Positions 36,245-46,551 of a stretch of 64,000 bases of DNA are shown in pieces. Source of the DNA: Pedosphaera sp. (GTDB lineage Bacteria > Verrucomicrobiota > Verrucomicrobiia > Limisphaerales > AAA164-E04); contig NZFL01000001.1 in the NCBI GenBank assembly GCA_002690655.1, forward strand, positions 62,001-126,000, in the 5' to 3' direction. A program made the translations under genes and the position numbers. The notes beneath the pieces were generated by a model, which searched no databases, was not told where the DNA came from, and saw only the letters and a list, made by a program, of their open reading frames with translations. Numbering within the stretch: position 1 is the stretch's first letter; the number at the start of each line of letters is the position of its first letter.

Positions 36245-37627
36245 TTATCCGAGGTCAAACAAGCTGTCGTCCAGTTCGACACGCTTATTGTTCATGGTCG
36301 CTTCATGTGCTTTAACAGCGATCACGTTAGCCTCGAATCCAAGCTGATATCCAGCTGCTGGTTTCTTGGACCCTTCAAGCTCAGCAAGATATTCACCTAG
36401 AATTTCATCGTCAGTATCACCGAAACTTGCAATGAAATCTTCCACACCCGACTGGTGGACATATGCATTATGCACGAATGCTTCCAATGCATACCACAAA
36501 GGAGTGTCGGTGAAGGGGCTCGCCTTTGCAGCTTCTTCACCGGAACCAGTCACGGTAGTCAATTTGGTCGCATTCGCGACCAAATAGATTCCAACCTCCT
36601 TGTGGAAAGTATCCTTTTTGGCATAAACCTCCCAACCGAGCATGGGAGCATCAGCTTCCTTGAACATCCAGGCTTGAGATCCGCGAACCATTAATGCCGA
36701 ATCCGTACCGTGATACATCTCATATTCGGAATCGAAGCTATTACAGAGTGTGATGTCAACGTAGGATTGAACACCATCGGGGTATTCCAGAGTGACTTGA
36801 GCCGTATCGGGAACATCACGTCCATCCTTCCAGAGAAGGTTGGATCCAAATCCTGAAACAGCCGAAGGTCGACCTGAGAGGAACCAGTTATTGGCGTCCA
36901 ACAAATGAATACCGATTTCACCTGCAATACCACACGACGTTTTTTTATCTAAACGCCAATTGATCTCACGCTCACGTTCATTGCTGGGAGCAGCACGCTT
37001 CCAACTGGTCTTTTTGTGCCACTGGGCACGGGCAAAAATAGAATGCCCCCATGCTCCGGTTCGAACGTAGTCCACTAGGAAATGGCGTTGGGGATCGCTT
37101 CTGTATTGAAGTCCCGCTTGAAAATACTGTTTGGGCGTATTTTTCGCAGCCAGGGCAATGGCTCGGGCATCCTCAATGGAGGAAGCGATGGGTGCTTCGC
37201 AATAGACATGTTTACCAGCCTTCAACGCATCAATGACGATCTCTTTGTGCTGATGACTTGGGGTAGCCACGACCACCGCTTCGACATTTTCGTCGGCAAG
37301 CAAGTCCTTGTAATTTTCATACTTGGTTGCCTCAGGAGCAGAACGGCCAGTGCGTCGCAGGAAAGCGCCGTAATGATCACAGATGGCGACAACGGGTGCA
37401 TTGGGCAGAACAGCCAAAGTGCCAACGATATCGCGACCGTGGTAACCGCACCCTATCACGCCGAATTTTACGGGAGGGCCGATGGGAGGCTTGCTTGACT
37501 GCGCATTTGCATCTGCAGGTTTGAAGGCGGTCGCGCCGCTGGCCATCATGGCCATCATGCCGGCCATGGAACCTCCCTTGAGGAAGTCGCGGCGATTTAA
37601 GTCCATTTTTTCTGTCTGATCTGTCAT
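36245..37627 (-). CDS. Tat-exported Gfo/Idh/MocA family oxidoreductase
   Basis: A 460-residue protein. LNRRDFLKGG near residue 10 is a twin-arginine signal followed by a hydrophobic stretch, so a folded, NAD(P)-loaded enzyme would be exported. The Rossmann motif is FGVIGCGYHGRDIVG. The family's EKP motif reads HVYCEAPIASS, with alanine in place of lysine. C-terminal domain segments such as LDANNWFLSGRPSAVSGFG match secreted members common in this phylum. The reaction is unknown, and the cofactor may be held permanently, as in glucose-fructose oxidoreductase. Confidence 0.85.
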   Translation of the reverse strand: MTDQTEKMDLNRRDFLKGGSMAGMMAMMASGATAFKPADANAQSSKPPIGPPVKFGVIGCGYHGRDIVGTLAVLPNAPVVAICDHYGAFLRRTGRSAPEATKYENYKDLLADENVEAVVVATPSHQHKEIVIDALKAGKHVYCEAPIASSIEDARAIALAAKNTPKQYFQAGLQYRSDPQRHFLVDYVRTGAWGHSIFARAQWHKKTSWKRAAPSNEREREINWRLDKKTSCGIAGEIGIHLLDANNWFLSGRPSAVSGFGSNLLWKDGRDVPDTAQVTLEYPDGVQSYVDITLCNSFDSEYEMYHGTDSALMVRGSQAWMFKEADAPMLGWEVYAKKDTFHKEVGIYLVANATKLTTVTGSGEEAAKASPFTDTPLWYALEAFVHNAYVHQSGVEDFIASFGDTDDEILGEYLAELEGSKKPAAGYQLGFEANVIAVKAHEATMNNKRVELDDSLFDLG

Positions 37628-37710
37628 AAATCCTTGCTCTTATGGGCGCTCATTCAATTGAGTAATTACCATAAAATTGTCACTTAATCACTCTGGGTCA
37701 AGGCTGGTGT

Positions 37711-39051
37711 TTAATCCAGTACTTTGATGCGAATGTTGCGCAAAGCAACGGCGCCATGGTCTCCCTGAACGAATAGTGAGCCGGGCTGATCAACATTGGC
37801 ATCCAACTCACTGCCAGTAGCCCTGTTTACTTCAACATTTTCGTGTACTTGGACGCCATTAAGAGTCACACTTATTCGATTACCCTTGATGGTGGCCTCT
37901 ACTTCCTGCCATTCACCTGCGCGCCGGGAAGCTTGAAGTGAAACAGGCTTCACGCTGTATATGGCACCATTTCCACCCATTGCAGGTTTTTTACCGTAGT
38001 CATCGAAGATTTGGATTTCATGGCGTCCTCTGAGATAAAAGCCACTATTACTGCCTTTGGGAATCAGGTATTCGTAGCGCACGGTGAAGTTCCAGAATTT
38101 ATCATTGGTTACAATATCAGTACCATGCTCACCTTTACCTACTGTGTTGACCATCATGCCATTCTGCACATTCCAACTCTTGGCACCGTCTTTTTGACGG
38201 AGTTTCCAACCATCAAGGTTAATGCCATTGAACAAAGGTTTGAAGCCGGCTGCACGTTCTTCGGCACTCACTTCGTAGCGGTTGTTAATGGGTTTGCCAT
38301 CACCTTTGGCAAGACCAAGCGCCCAGTGGATTCCTCCAAGGATGTGTTTCTGGTAGTGATCACTGGTCCAGATATCTTCGCGATGCCCAAGAGAAGTGTA
38401 GAAAACTTTGCCTTTGCCATACTCGCTGCACCATGCGATGGGATAATCTCCGGGTGCGGTGGTATTTGGATGGCTATCCTGGCTCAAAAGACCGTGCACG
38501 CGATCGCGATGGAAGTTTTTGAGAATATAAATCTCGTCATGCACTTTAAAGTTTTCCCCATAGTGTTGACAGGCAGGATGATGACCATCTTCAACCCGAG
38601 CAATCACTGTCGCTTGTGCGCCATGAGTCTGGAACTCGCCACCAATCATGCCGACAAACTTGGGGAATCCATGAAATGTATCTGAGGCAGAATGCATGCC
38701 AATAAAGGCTTTGCCGCTTTGAAGCCATTCCAAGAAATACTCGCGATTGGGGATAGGCAAATCACCCGTCGTATTGGCAAAAATGACGCCGTCATAATGC
38801 TTGAGGGCTTCTGGATTCATTTTTTCCGAAAGTTCCTCATCGTTACGCGCATAATCCACATCAAATTCTTTGGAGTGATCAGCCAGGGTTCCCAGCACCG
38901 ATTCAGCGGTGGGTATGGAAGAATGACGGAACCCTTTAGTTACGGTAACAACCAACAGGTTTTTGGATGCGGCCTCAATGGAAGCGCCAGCTAGACAGGC
39001 TATCGCGACAATGAAGCCAACGACAGGTCGGGTAAGTGATGATTTATTCAT
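37711..39051 (-). CDS. Exported ThuA-DUF1080 fusion protein
   Basis: The ATG at 39051 (MNKSSLTRPVVG) gives a 446-residue protein with a signal peptide. The first half (about 30-240) is a ThuA domain: LLVVTVTKGFRHSSIPTAE, then FIGMHSASDTFHGFP and VFYTSLGHREDIW. The second half (about 255-446) is DUF1080: GFKPLFNGINLDGWKLR, SNSGFYLRGRHEIQIFDDYG, and a concanavalin-like end. DUF1080 proteins include 3-keto-disaccharide hydrolases. Together the two domains suggest breakdown of an oxidised disaccharide outside the cytoplasm, possibly made by the neighbouring Tat oxidoreductase; that link is inference. Confidence 0.88.
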   Translation of the reverse strand: MNKSSLTRPVVGFIVAIACLAGASIEAASKNLLVVTVTKGFRHSSIPTAESVLGTLADHSKEFDVDYARNDEELSEKMNPEALKHYDGVIFANTTGDLPIPNREYFLEWLQSGKAFIGMHSASDTFHGFPKFVGMIGGEFQTHGAQATVIARVEDGHHPACQHYGENFKVHDEIYILKNFHRDRVHGLLSQDSHPNTTAPGDYPIAWCSEYGKGKVFYTSLGHREDIWTSDHYQKHILGGIHWALGLAKGDGKPINNRYEVSAEERAAGFKPLFNGINLDGWKLRQKDGAKSWNVQNGMMVNTVGKGEHGTDIVTNDKFWNFTVRYEYLIPKGSNSGFYLRGRHEIQIFDDYGKKPAMGGNGAIYSVKPVSLQASRRAGEWQEVEATIKGNRISVTLNGVQVHENVEVNRATGSELDANVDQPGSLFVQGDHGAVALRNIRIKVLD

Positions 39052-39195
39052 ACAATTTTCGATCAATGATTAAATAGTCCCTGATTCTGAAACCAAGATG
39101 AAGCCTGTGATAACGGTTCATGACATGTGTCGTCAGGCGTCAGGGTAGATTCTGGTTTAAGCTCTCCACGCAAAGGGTCAAGGAATCTTTCAACC

Positions 39196-42100
39196 CTAGT
39201 TCGTATCGAGCTCCTTAATTGAACCTTTATCTTGCTCTTGCTTAAATAGTTCAGATTTTTCTTTCGATTTCCAAAGTCGCTGCACCGGGATTAAGCTATC
39301 TTCGGATGATAACGAGTTGTCCATGGAATTAAGCGACTGAAAGGGAAGCAGCAGATATTTGGGAACCATGTAAAGTGGCTTGATTTGAGGTTCGCCCAAG
39401 CTGCCGGTCACTCGATACTCAAATAATTTGGAAACTGGCCAGAGTGCCAGGCTGAATACTTTGCCAAGCATGGGCGCATCCCTGAGTAATTCGGCTTCCA
39501 CCCTTGCATCAAGGTTGCCATCAAAATCAACCGATCCCTTGTATTTCAATCGAGCCGTACGCTCCTTGATTTCAAGGCCGCTTGTTTCAATCAGGCTGTC
39601 CGTAATGGTAAAATCCGCTTGACCGTGCGTAGCGCGACTGTTGCCTAGTCCGGGAGAAAATGCATTCATCAATCTGGAGAAAACCCCAAACAGCGGCGTG
39701 TCCCACAACCGACCCTCTCGCAGATCAACTTTTCCGAAGCCCTGCCAACTTTCCCAGTCACCTGTCTCTGCATCGGTTACTCTTAATTGACCATTGAGGA
39801 TTCCCTCCGACTCTCGTGTCTCTGCGACGACATCCCTCATCAGAGGTCCAAGGTGTACATTTTCAAGATCAGCATCCATTTCGAAAGTGGTAGTACCCTT
39901 CTTTTTGAGACGAAGACGCATTTCTCCCTTCAATTTACCTTCGTAGAAAGGAGTCTGCACATTGCCAATTGTAAGCTTTTCATGGTCCCATTGAATGTGG
40001 CCGCTGATGGTGGGAACGTGAAATTTCCAGAAGGAAAAAGGGCCGCCGTCCACTTCAAAAAAGGCGTCGGCAGACTCAATGTCGTCAAAAGGAATTAAAC
40101 CATTCATCTTGATTTCAGGTGGCATGCTGAAATCGTAAGGTGCCAGAGTGCGGGCAGTTACTGGCCCTATTGCTCGAGCAATAGCCATGGGCTGCACATG
40201 GCTCAGAGCGTTGGTAATGGTGATGAATCGTTCCGCCGCATCAATACCCAGAGCTTCTGCCTGAACTATTCCCTCTTCTCTTTGAACAAAAGGATTGAAA
40301 ATCTTGAAGTATTTATTCGTGTAACTGCCCTGAGCTTCGACTGTCAGGGCGTCTTGATCGCGATAGCTCATGCGCCCGGTCTTGAGCCTGGCCTCAGCCC
40401 CGGATCGATCGAGATGATGCCATCTTCCCCAGATCTTGCCTTTGACTTCAACAGGGTCTTCAAATTCCAATTGTGAGAGAACTTTTCGGCCAGCTGCATT
40501 TAACAGCGGTTTCAAAGCTTTGGGCTGAGCCACACTATCTACCTGCCACACGTAATCCTGAGTGCTCGCGTTGCATTCATACCCCAGACGAGTGATACCC
40601 TCCGGTCGGTGGATGGTCAGATTCGGCAAACGCCAGAGCATGTTTTCAAAGAAAATATCTGATGAAGCTTTCTCTACAGGTACTCCACGAAAGCCACCTT
40701 CATCCACGTCAAAATGACCATTGATGTGCAAGGTCGGCTTGACTTCGCCGCGCCAATCAGGCTGGGTATCGGTCCAGTCAGGCAGGCGGGCTCCTAAAGT
40801 GGCTTTGAATCTAGGTGGATTCACCCAGACATATTGATCAATCCATTTTTGTCCGTTGGGCGGTAGCAAGTGCCGAATTTCTCGTGCATCGAAATCGGAT
40901 ATGACTTCCAGTGTCGCCTCACGACTTGGAATATCTAGTAGCCCTTGAAGGTCGACACTGCCACGATAAAGGGAACTTTTCAGTTGCTGAACGTGCAAAG
41001 ACGGAGCTTTCCATTGCAATTGCGTCTCAAATTCAGATGCTTTGATCCAGGGACCATCAACTCCATTGATCTCAGTTTTCAAACCGATGCTGTAGGGAAG
41101 CAAAGCAGCCCACCAGGCCCACGATTCAGTGGATGCTTCGAGTACTCCAGCCTCTTTGCTCGGAGTTAAATGGGTGATGAAGGTAGCTTGATCAATGGAG
41201 GCCCAAGGTGAGTCTAATCCCTGAATGTTGATTTCGAGACCACTATCCCAATCCAGATCAGAACCGGGTAACCACTGAAAATTTGCTTTCCATTCAGAAC
41301 GCTCCAGTTGGAGGGAATACTTCTCCAACCACTCTACCTTGTCGGTGACAATTGTTGTCTCACCATGCCAGTGTGCATCCTCATGAGTCGGTGCTTCGAG
41401 TCGACCCGTTATAAGGATGGGGTCCAGTCGAAGTTGATCGGGCATTTGAAACTCAGCTGTTCCAGCGAATAAAGCGTTACGTAATGCCCCGGTCCGTGTC
41501 ACCAACTGCACCGCTCCATTTAGATTGGCGCTGGCTTGGATGCCTTGAATAAACGTGGCAGCGTCCCATGAGAGATTCCATTCAACATTCCAAAAATCCT
41601 TTTCGTCGTCACGGGTTGTTATTTCAGCTGTAAGTATGGCTCCTTGGATTTCGCCAAATTCAGTGGTTATCACATCTGATTCAATACTAAATTGAGCCGT
41701 CGATTTTTCAGGGTTTTTTGCATCCAGCTCGACATGCACTTGAATCTCCGGAGGTATGCTGAACTGAAGGCGCTCTTTGGTCTCCACAATTTGTTTAACC
41801 ACGCGCTCGAATTTCATTGGGGTATCAGCAGCACCTTGCCCCTTACTCCATTCCGAAAAAGCGTAAGCGTTGGTGACGCTTCCCGAAAATGCTATCTGCA
41901 GTCCGAGCATTTCTGCGTTTAAAAATTCAAGTTCCCACCAATGCTTGGAATGTAACTTTATCTTGGTGTCAATACCAACCGCTTCAAATTCCTCAACCCC
42001 TGCAAGCTCGGAATCGATAGGCATGGTGACTCGGCCACCGCGAATAATGGCTTCTTCAATATTGATTTCCTGAGAGAACCATTGAAGGGGGCTTAATCTT

Positions 42101-42408
42101 ACTTGAACGGCTTCCGCTGAAAAGGAAGGTTCGTTGAGATCTTTTGGTGCGACCAAAATCACTTCCTCAACTAGTATTCCATCCGCAGGGGTCCATCGCA
42201 TGCTGGCAAAATCAAGTTCAAGTCCTTTTGCTTGCAGATTCTGGAGAATTTTAAGCTTGGCAAAATCAGGCAATCCTTGGTGCCCCAAGTACCATAACGA
42301 TCCAAAAATAAGAATGGCAAAGAGCACAATCAGCAGTGTCCCCCACTTGATACCAAATCGCAGCCACCGCTGAATCATTCCCTTCTGAGGGGGAATATTT
42401 GCGTTCAT
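39196..42408 (-). CDS. AsmA/YhdP-like large membrane-anchored protein
   Basis: I start at 42408 (MNANIPPQKG), where the ATG overlaps the upstream TGA (ATGA); the track start at 42432 lies inside the previous gene. The product is about 1070 residues with one N-terminal membrane helix (GTLLIVLFAILIFGSLWYL) and a very long beta-rich part, including an AsmA-C-like end (SLIETSGLEIKERTARLKYKGSVDFDGNLDARVEAELL). Proteins of this type are thought to form bridges carrying phospholipids between inner and outer membrane. It is the last gene of the Gld-like ABC operon, an association that deserves notice. Confidence 0.78.
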   Translation of the reverse strand: MNANIPPQKGMIQRWLRFGIKWGTLLIVLFAILIFGSLWYLGHQGLPDFAKLKILQNLQAKGLELDFASMRWTPADGILVEEVILVAPKDLNEPSFSAEAVQVRLSPLQWFSQEINIEEAIIRGGRVTMPIDSELAGVEEFEAVGIDTKIKLHSKHWWELEFLNAEMLGLQIAFSGSVTNAYAFSEWSKGQGAADTPMKFERVVKQIVETKERLQFSIPPEIQVHVELDAKNPEKSTAQFSIESDVITTEFGEIQGAILTAEITTRDDEKDFWNVEWNLSWDAATFIQGIQASANLNGAVQLVTRTGALRNALFAGTAEFQMPDQLRLDPILITGRLEAPTHEDAHWHGETTIVTDKVEWLEKYSLQLERSEWKANFQWLPGSDLDWDSGLEINIQGLDSPWASIDQATFITHLTPSKEAGVLEASTESWAWWAALLPYSIGLKTEINGVDGPWIKASEFETQLQWKAPSLHVQQLKSSLYRGSVDLQGLLDIPSREATLEVISDFDAREIRHLLPPNGQKWIDQYVWVNPPRFKATLGARLPDWTDTQPDWRGEVKPTLHINGHFDVDEGGFRGVPVEKASSDIFFENMLWRLPNLTIHRPEGITRLGYECNASTQDYVWQVDSVAQPKALKPLLNAAGRKVLSQLEFEDPVEVKGKIWGRWHHLDRSGAEARLKTGRMSYRDQDALTVEAQGSYTNKYFKIFNPFVQREEGIVQAEALGIDAAERFITITNALSHVQPMAIARAIGPVTARTLAPYDFSMPPEIKMNGLIPFDDIESADAFFEVDGGPFSFWKFHVPTISGHIQWDHEKLTIGNVQTPFYEGKLKGEMRLRLKKKGTTTFEMDADLENVHLGPLMRDVVAETRESEGILNGQLRVTDAETGDWESWQGFGKVDLREGRLWDTPLFGVFSRLMNAFSPGLGNSRATHGQADFTITDSLIETSGLEIKERTARLKYKGSVDFDGNLDARVEAELLRDAPMLGKVFSLALWPVSKLFEYRVTGSLGEPQIKPLYMVPKYLLLPFQSLNSMDNSLSSEDSLIPVQRLWKSKEKSELFKQEQDKGSIKELDTN

Positions 42409-44228
42409 TTTCGATCGACTGCTTTTTTCCATGAAAGTATGTGGCGTATGCTGTAGGTCAACGCATTGGAAATTTCGCAGATGACGGGCCCAGTTTCAAG
42501 GTCAACACCCGCATAAATCGCAGATCGAGGGCTCTGCCTGCCAAAGAGAATACGTTTACTCACAGAGCTTGCACCTCGCTCAAAATGAACGGTCAATTGA
42601 AGGCCATCTCCCGATATGTCCAGGCCAAACTGCGCATATTGGGCATCACCGGCGTCCACCCAATTACTTGTTCTCGGATGAGAAACAGTTTCGAGGAAAT
42701 TCTGGTTAAAATCCTGTTGGGTTTCAGTCAGTATGTCGCCATCCAACAACCAAATTCCATTGGCAGATTTGTCCAAACGGATCTCCGCATCCTTTTCGCG
42801 AATGCTCATGCGTATGATTTCTTCAACAGGAACATTCCATAATTCCTGATTTCGAATGTCGACAGGATGCGCAGGAAGATCAAGAAGCAGGCTTGCAGGT
42901 AGTTCGTAAATTGTTTTTTCATCGGATCGCCTTGCATACATGGAAGCGCCAAAGGATCGGCTGAGCTCCACGGTGAGCATGGAAGATTCAGTTTGATCGG
43001 TCACGGTGGAAAAGCGCATCTGGTAGGTTTGAGCACCAAACATATTCTCTTCCAATTCGGAATTCACTGAATCGTGGTAGGCTTTGATCTGGATATTCGC
43101 CAGCGTCTGGAAGAGTTTCCTGACAAGCAAGGCATCGGTTGGAAGCGAAGCAGGTTTTTCTAGTTTCCATTTCGTTTGGGAAGCGTCATAAGAAAGCGCA
43201 AATGGCTCCTTGGTCACAAATTCCAACCGATTGAAAGAGAAAGCTGGATCAATCAAGTAAGGATCTCTGAATGCACTGGCAGGAACGTTCAATTGTTCCC
43301 TGAAAACCACATCCGGAGCAAGCATGATTGCAGGTCGACCTTCCAATTTCGCATAACGCAAACCGGGCTTGTCAGGAACATTGAATCCCCAGGAAAGATG
43401 AAGTGGTTTCCTGTCCGCCATGCTGAGGTAAAGCTCCAACACGGGATCTTCCAAGCCCAACCATTTTAATTCTCCAGCCTCCTCCTTGGATAAAAATTCA
43501 TGCACGTGAAGTGTGGGAAGCGATTTAGTCAGTAAGGTTTCAATCCTCGTGATATTGGCACGCGAATCTACCAGTGCGTCGGGTAAGGAAAAATGCCAGG
43601 CTTTGCCATTTGGATTTTTATCCATCACAATGCGTGCATCGACATGACTGATCTCAATATGATCCATGTCTTCAATGTCTGCCGACACAATCCTTGGGTC
43701 TCGCCAGGCTTGCAACTGATCCGGCAAACTATCCAGCCAGGACGCATCCACCACCCAGGCATCGGGTTCCTCGTTGAGACGAAGGTATACATGATTGCCC
43801 ACTGACTCACGATCTCCCAGCTGGACACGCACGGTGTTTTCTCCCTTGGAAAGGATCATAGTGGTGGCAGCGGGTTCCAATCCAAACGTTTTCCAGCCAC
43901 CTGCTTTCTGAATATCCGCAAGGGAAAGCACGGTTTTGGGTTTCAGGTTTGAGAGGGTTTCCAATAAACCTGAAATCAAGGTGGGATGACCGATGTCCTT
44001 GATGGGCTGCGTGAGACTCCAGGTCACATCGTTGCGAACGAATTCCAGATGAGCTTGATCATTGTGAATGGCCAGGCGTTCCCAACTGCTTGATTGTGAG
44101 GGGGGAAGCAGGCTCCGTTGTTCGACCCAATCCGAGACCTCTTTCTTCCAGGGCCTCTCAAAGATCAGAATGAATCCCGACAGGACAAATGCCACAATCC
44201 ATAATAATGTGGTTTGCTTTCGCATCAT
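42405..44228 (-). CDS. DUF4340 domain protein
   Basis: A 607-residue protein with an N-terminal membrane helix (TTLLWIVAFVLSGFILIFE) and an extracytoplasmic part built from repeated DUF4340 units, for example DVTWSLTQPIKDIGHPTLISGLLETLSNL followed by VQLGDRESVGNHVYLRLN. DUF4340 genes regularly follow GldG-like genes in many phyla, and here it sits 52 bp after one. The function is unknown; a structural or substrate role at the envelope with the ABC transporter is inferred. It overlaps the AsmA-like gene by 4 bp. Confidence 0.8.
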   Translation of the reverse strand: MMRKQTTLLWIVAFVLSGFILIFERPWKKEVSDWVEQRSLLPPSQSSSWERLAIHNDQAHLEFVRNDVTWSLTQPIKDIGHPTLISGLLETLSNLKPKTVLSLADIQKAGGWKTFGLEPAATTMILSKGENTVRVQLGDRESVGNHVYLRLNEEPDAWVVDASWLDSLPDQLQAWRDPRIVSADIEDMDHIEISHVDARIVMDKNPNGKAWHFSLPDALVDSRANITRIETLLTKSLPTLHVHEFLSKEEAGELKWLGLEDPVLELYLSMADRKPLHLSWGFNVPDKPGLRYAKLEGRPAIMLAPDVVFREQLNVPASAFRDPYLIDPAFSFNRLEFVTKEPFALSYDASQTKWKLEKPASLPTDALLVRKLFQTLANIQIKAYHDSVNSELEENMFGAQTYQMRFSTVTDQTESSMLTVELSRSFGASMYARRSDEKTIYELPASLLLDLPAHPVDIRNQELWNVPVEEIIRMSIREKDAEIRLDKSANGIWLLDGDILTETQQDFNQNFLETVSHPRTSNWVDAGDAQYAQFGLDISGDGLQLTVHFERGASSVSKRILFGRQSPRSAIYAGVDLETGPVICEISNALTYSIRHILSWKKAVDRK

Positions 44229-44280
44229 ATGTGTGATGAATTCTTCAAGAATTGGTTAATGAATGTGCAGTCGCGCCACT

Positions 44281-45789
44281 TTAATAACGTCGTTTAAGCC
44301 AGATGAGAAACCCGATTCCGAACACTCCCAGTGGTAGAATCGCCAGCATGAACCACTGAAGCAGTCGCAACGAGGCGGAAGGTACATCCAGTCGGAATTC
44401 TGTTAAAGGTCTCGGTCCTATGCCTCCCAGCATCGCATCACGCTCGAGCAGCCAGCTAAGCGCCAAGCCTGCAAAGTCGCGATTCCCTTGTTTTTGAATG
44501 TGAACGTTGCTCAGGAATTGCGAGTCGCCTAAAACCAGCATGCGCGAGGCGGGCTGATTCAATCCGCTTTCGATTGAGGGAGTCGCGACCATTTCTGCCA
44601 TGAGAGAAATGGAACCTCTGAAATCAGTGATGGGATTGTGCACAAAAGCCCCTTTGAAAAATTCGGATTTCGCGACACCGTTCGTTGTGGTTAAAACAAG
44701 TTTGCCTACTTCCACTTCCAGATTTTCCATCGGCTTCGTATTGGCTGGCTCAATGGATCTTGGTAGAGAAAGCACCAGGGGCGTACGTGATCCCAGCAAG
44801 GGATTCGTTACCGGGTGTGGCACCATATTACCGATAAGCAGTTCACTGCCAGAATAGGTTTGATCATCATCAACCACGTTGTTTCCAACACGCACTCCCC
44901 AGCTACTCAACCAGTTTTCCAAACCTGTCCGTTTTCCAAAAGTCTGAAAATGAAAGGACACAAGAAGGCGTCCACCTCGTTTCATGTAATGATCCAACTG
45001 CTGAATTTCTTCGGGCGTCCATTGATTCAAAGAACCTGCGACGACAACCGCCGAGGCGTCCGATGGAAAGATTTTGGTTTCACGAAGGTTTAGTGTTTCA
45101 AATTGGATATTCTTGTCCTCAAGCACCTGTTTAAATGCCGCATAACCGTCCAGTTTCCGACTTTTTGGATCGTGTTCACCATGGCCTTGAATGAAATAAA
45201 CTACCGGTGAATTTCCCTCAACGAGGTTCATGAGTGCCGATGTAAACAACATTTCTCCCTTAAAACCCACGGCCTTCATCCTGAGCTGACCCGAGGCCTC
45301 TATCGGCAGGTCATCATACTGCGTCAGTTCGCTGACCGAAACGACACGATGCCGCTTTCCAACGGCGAACAGAACAGTTTCCCCTGACTGCTCTGCATCC
45401 ATCTCATACTGCTGCCGTATCTCCTGAGCTTTATTGCGTTCACGCAAATAATCCACTACCTCCAATTGAATGCGTGCATTGGCATGACGATATTCCTTCA
45501 ATAAACCCATCACACGCCCATGAGGGGTATCCTGATCATCAGGATCATGAAAAACTACAACCCGCACTTCATTAGTCAAAGATCGCACCCAGTTTTCAGT
45601 AAGAGGTGAAAGCATGATCGATGGGTCCTTGTGCCAGATCATGCGAACGGGATAACGGACGGCGAGGTAGTTCAAGCAAGCAGCGATCACCACCACCGCC
45701 AAACCGGCAAGAATGAGATCCAGCCAAAACATACCTCCCGCCATCAAGCGACGATGAGATAAATTAGGTATGGTTTTCCTGGGATCCAT
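44281..45789 (-). CDS. GldG-like auxiliary component of ABC transporter
   Basis: A 502-residue protein with a helix near the N-terminus (LDLILAGLAVVVIAACLNYLAV) and one at the C-terminus (MLAILPLGVFGIGFLIWLKRR). The outer part has VYFIQGHGEHDPKSRKLDGY and KRGGRLLVSFHFQ, which are typical of the GldG / ABC-type uncharacterised transport auxiliary family. In Bacteroidota this family is tied to gliding, but most bacteria holding it do not glide. It starts 9 bp after the permease gene and is clearly in the same operon. Confidence 0.85.
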   Translation of the reverse strand: MDPRKTIPNLSHRRLMAGGMFWLDLILAGLAVVVIAACLNYLAVRYPVRMIWHKDPSIMLSPLTENWVRSLTNEVRVVVFHDPDDQDTPHGRVMGLLKEYRHANARIQLEVVDYLRERNKAQEIRQQYEMDAEQSGETVLFAVGKRHRVVSVSELTQYDDLPIEASGQLRMKAVGFKGEMLFTSALMNLVEGNSPVVYFIQGHGEHDPKSRKLDGYAAFKQVLEDKNIQFETLNLRETKIFPSDASAVVVAGSLNQWTPEEIQQLDHYMKRGGRLLVSFHFQTFGKRTGLENWLSSWGVRVGNNVVDDDQTYSGSELLIGNMVPHPVTNPLLGSRTPLVLSLPRSIEPANTKPMENLEVEVGKLVLTTTNGVAKSEFFKGAFVHNPITDFRGSISLMAEMVATPSIESGLNQPASRMLVLGDSQFLSNVHIQKQGNRDFAGLALSWLLERDAMLGGIGPRPLTEFRLDVPSASLRLLQWFMLAILPLGVFGIGFLIWLKRRY

Positions 45790-45798
45790 ATTTACATA

Positions 45799-46551
45799 TC
45801 ATTTTCTGCTCTCAACCCATCGCCAGGTCAGAAATAGAAACAAACCTGTTCCTGTGAAATAAAAGATCAAATGGCTTCCGTTGATGATCCCGCGCACGAA
45901 ATCTCCCATGTGATCAAACAGGCAGATGTGCCCGAATAGAGTCGCCTGCCAACCCGACTGATCGGGTAGTAGCTCGATGACGAAGCTCAACATGAACAGT
46001 ACCATTTCAAGCGTGAGTGCCAGCATGGCGGCAATCAGCTGGCTTTTGGTGGCTGCGGAGGCAAGGCATCCAATAGCCAGAAACAAGCCCCCGAGCAGCA
46101 TGACACCCAAAGCCGTACCACCCACAATACCGGCATCCAGGTATTCCGGATCATTAAAAAATTGTCCAAGCCAAACCATGAACCCCCAAAGCGGCAACCA
46201 CATCAAACCGTAAAAGATCCATGAAGCCAAAAACTTTGAAAACACAATTTGCAGGTTACTGACAGGTGTGGTCATCAATGCTTCATAGGTGCCGGTGGAT
46301 TTCTCATGCGCAAAGCTGCGCATGGTGATTGCTGGGCAAGCGAGGAGGACAATAAACCAAAAAAAAGGCGTCGCATAAAATGCTTCCGTCAGGGGTGCAT
46401 CCATCGCACGACCGTTGTAGGCAAGTATGACCGTTAACAGGCTCAGACCAATCAGAAACATCACCATGCTGAGGATGACGTAACCGGTCAGGGTTGTCAG
46501 ATAGAAACCCAATTCACGTTTCAAGAGGGTTTGAAAAACACGCACGTTCAT
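45799..46551 (-). CDS. ABC transporter permease (GldF-like)
   Basis: A 250-residue ABC-2 type permease with about six hydrophobic segments. Conserved features are LLACPAITMRSFAHEKSTGTYEALMTTPVSNLQIVFSKFLASW, the coupling loop seen in GldF/CcmB-like permeases, and FYFTGTGLFLFLTWRWVESRK at the end. It forms the membrane part of the transporter with the ATPase encoded directly before it; the two genes touch without a gap. The transported substrate is unknown. Confidence 0.9.
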   Translation of the reverse strand: MNVRVFQTLLKRELGFYLTTLTGYVILSMVMFLIGLSLLTVILAYNGRAMDAPLTEAFYATPFFWFIVLLACPAITMRSFAHEKSTGTYEALMTTPVSNLQIVFSKFLASWIFYGLMWLPLWGFMVWLGQFFNDPEYLDAGIVGGTALGVMLLGGLFLAIGCLASAATKSQLIAAMLALTLEMVLFMLSFVIELLPDQSGWQATLFGHICLFDHMGDFVRGIINGSHLIFYFTGTGLFLFLTWRWVESRK

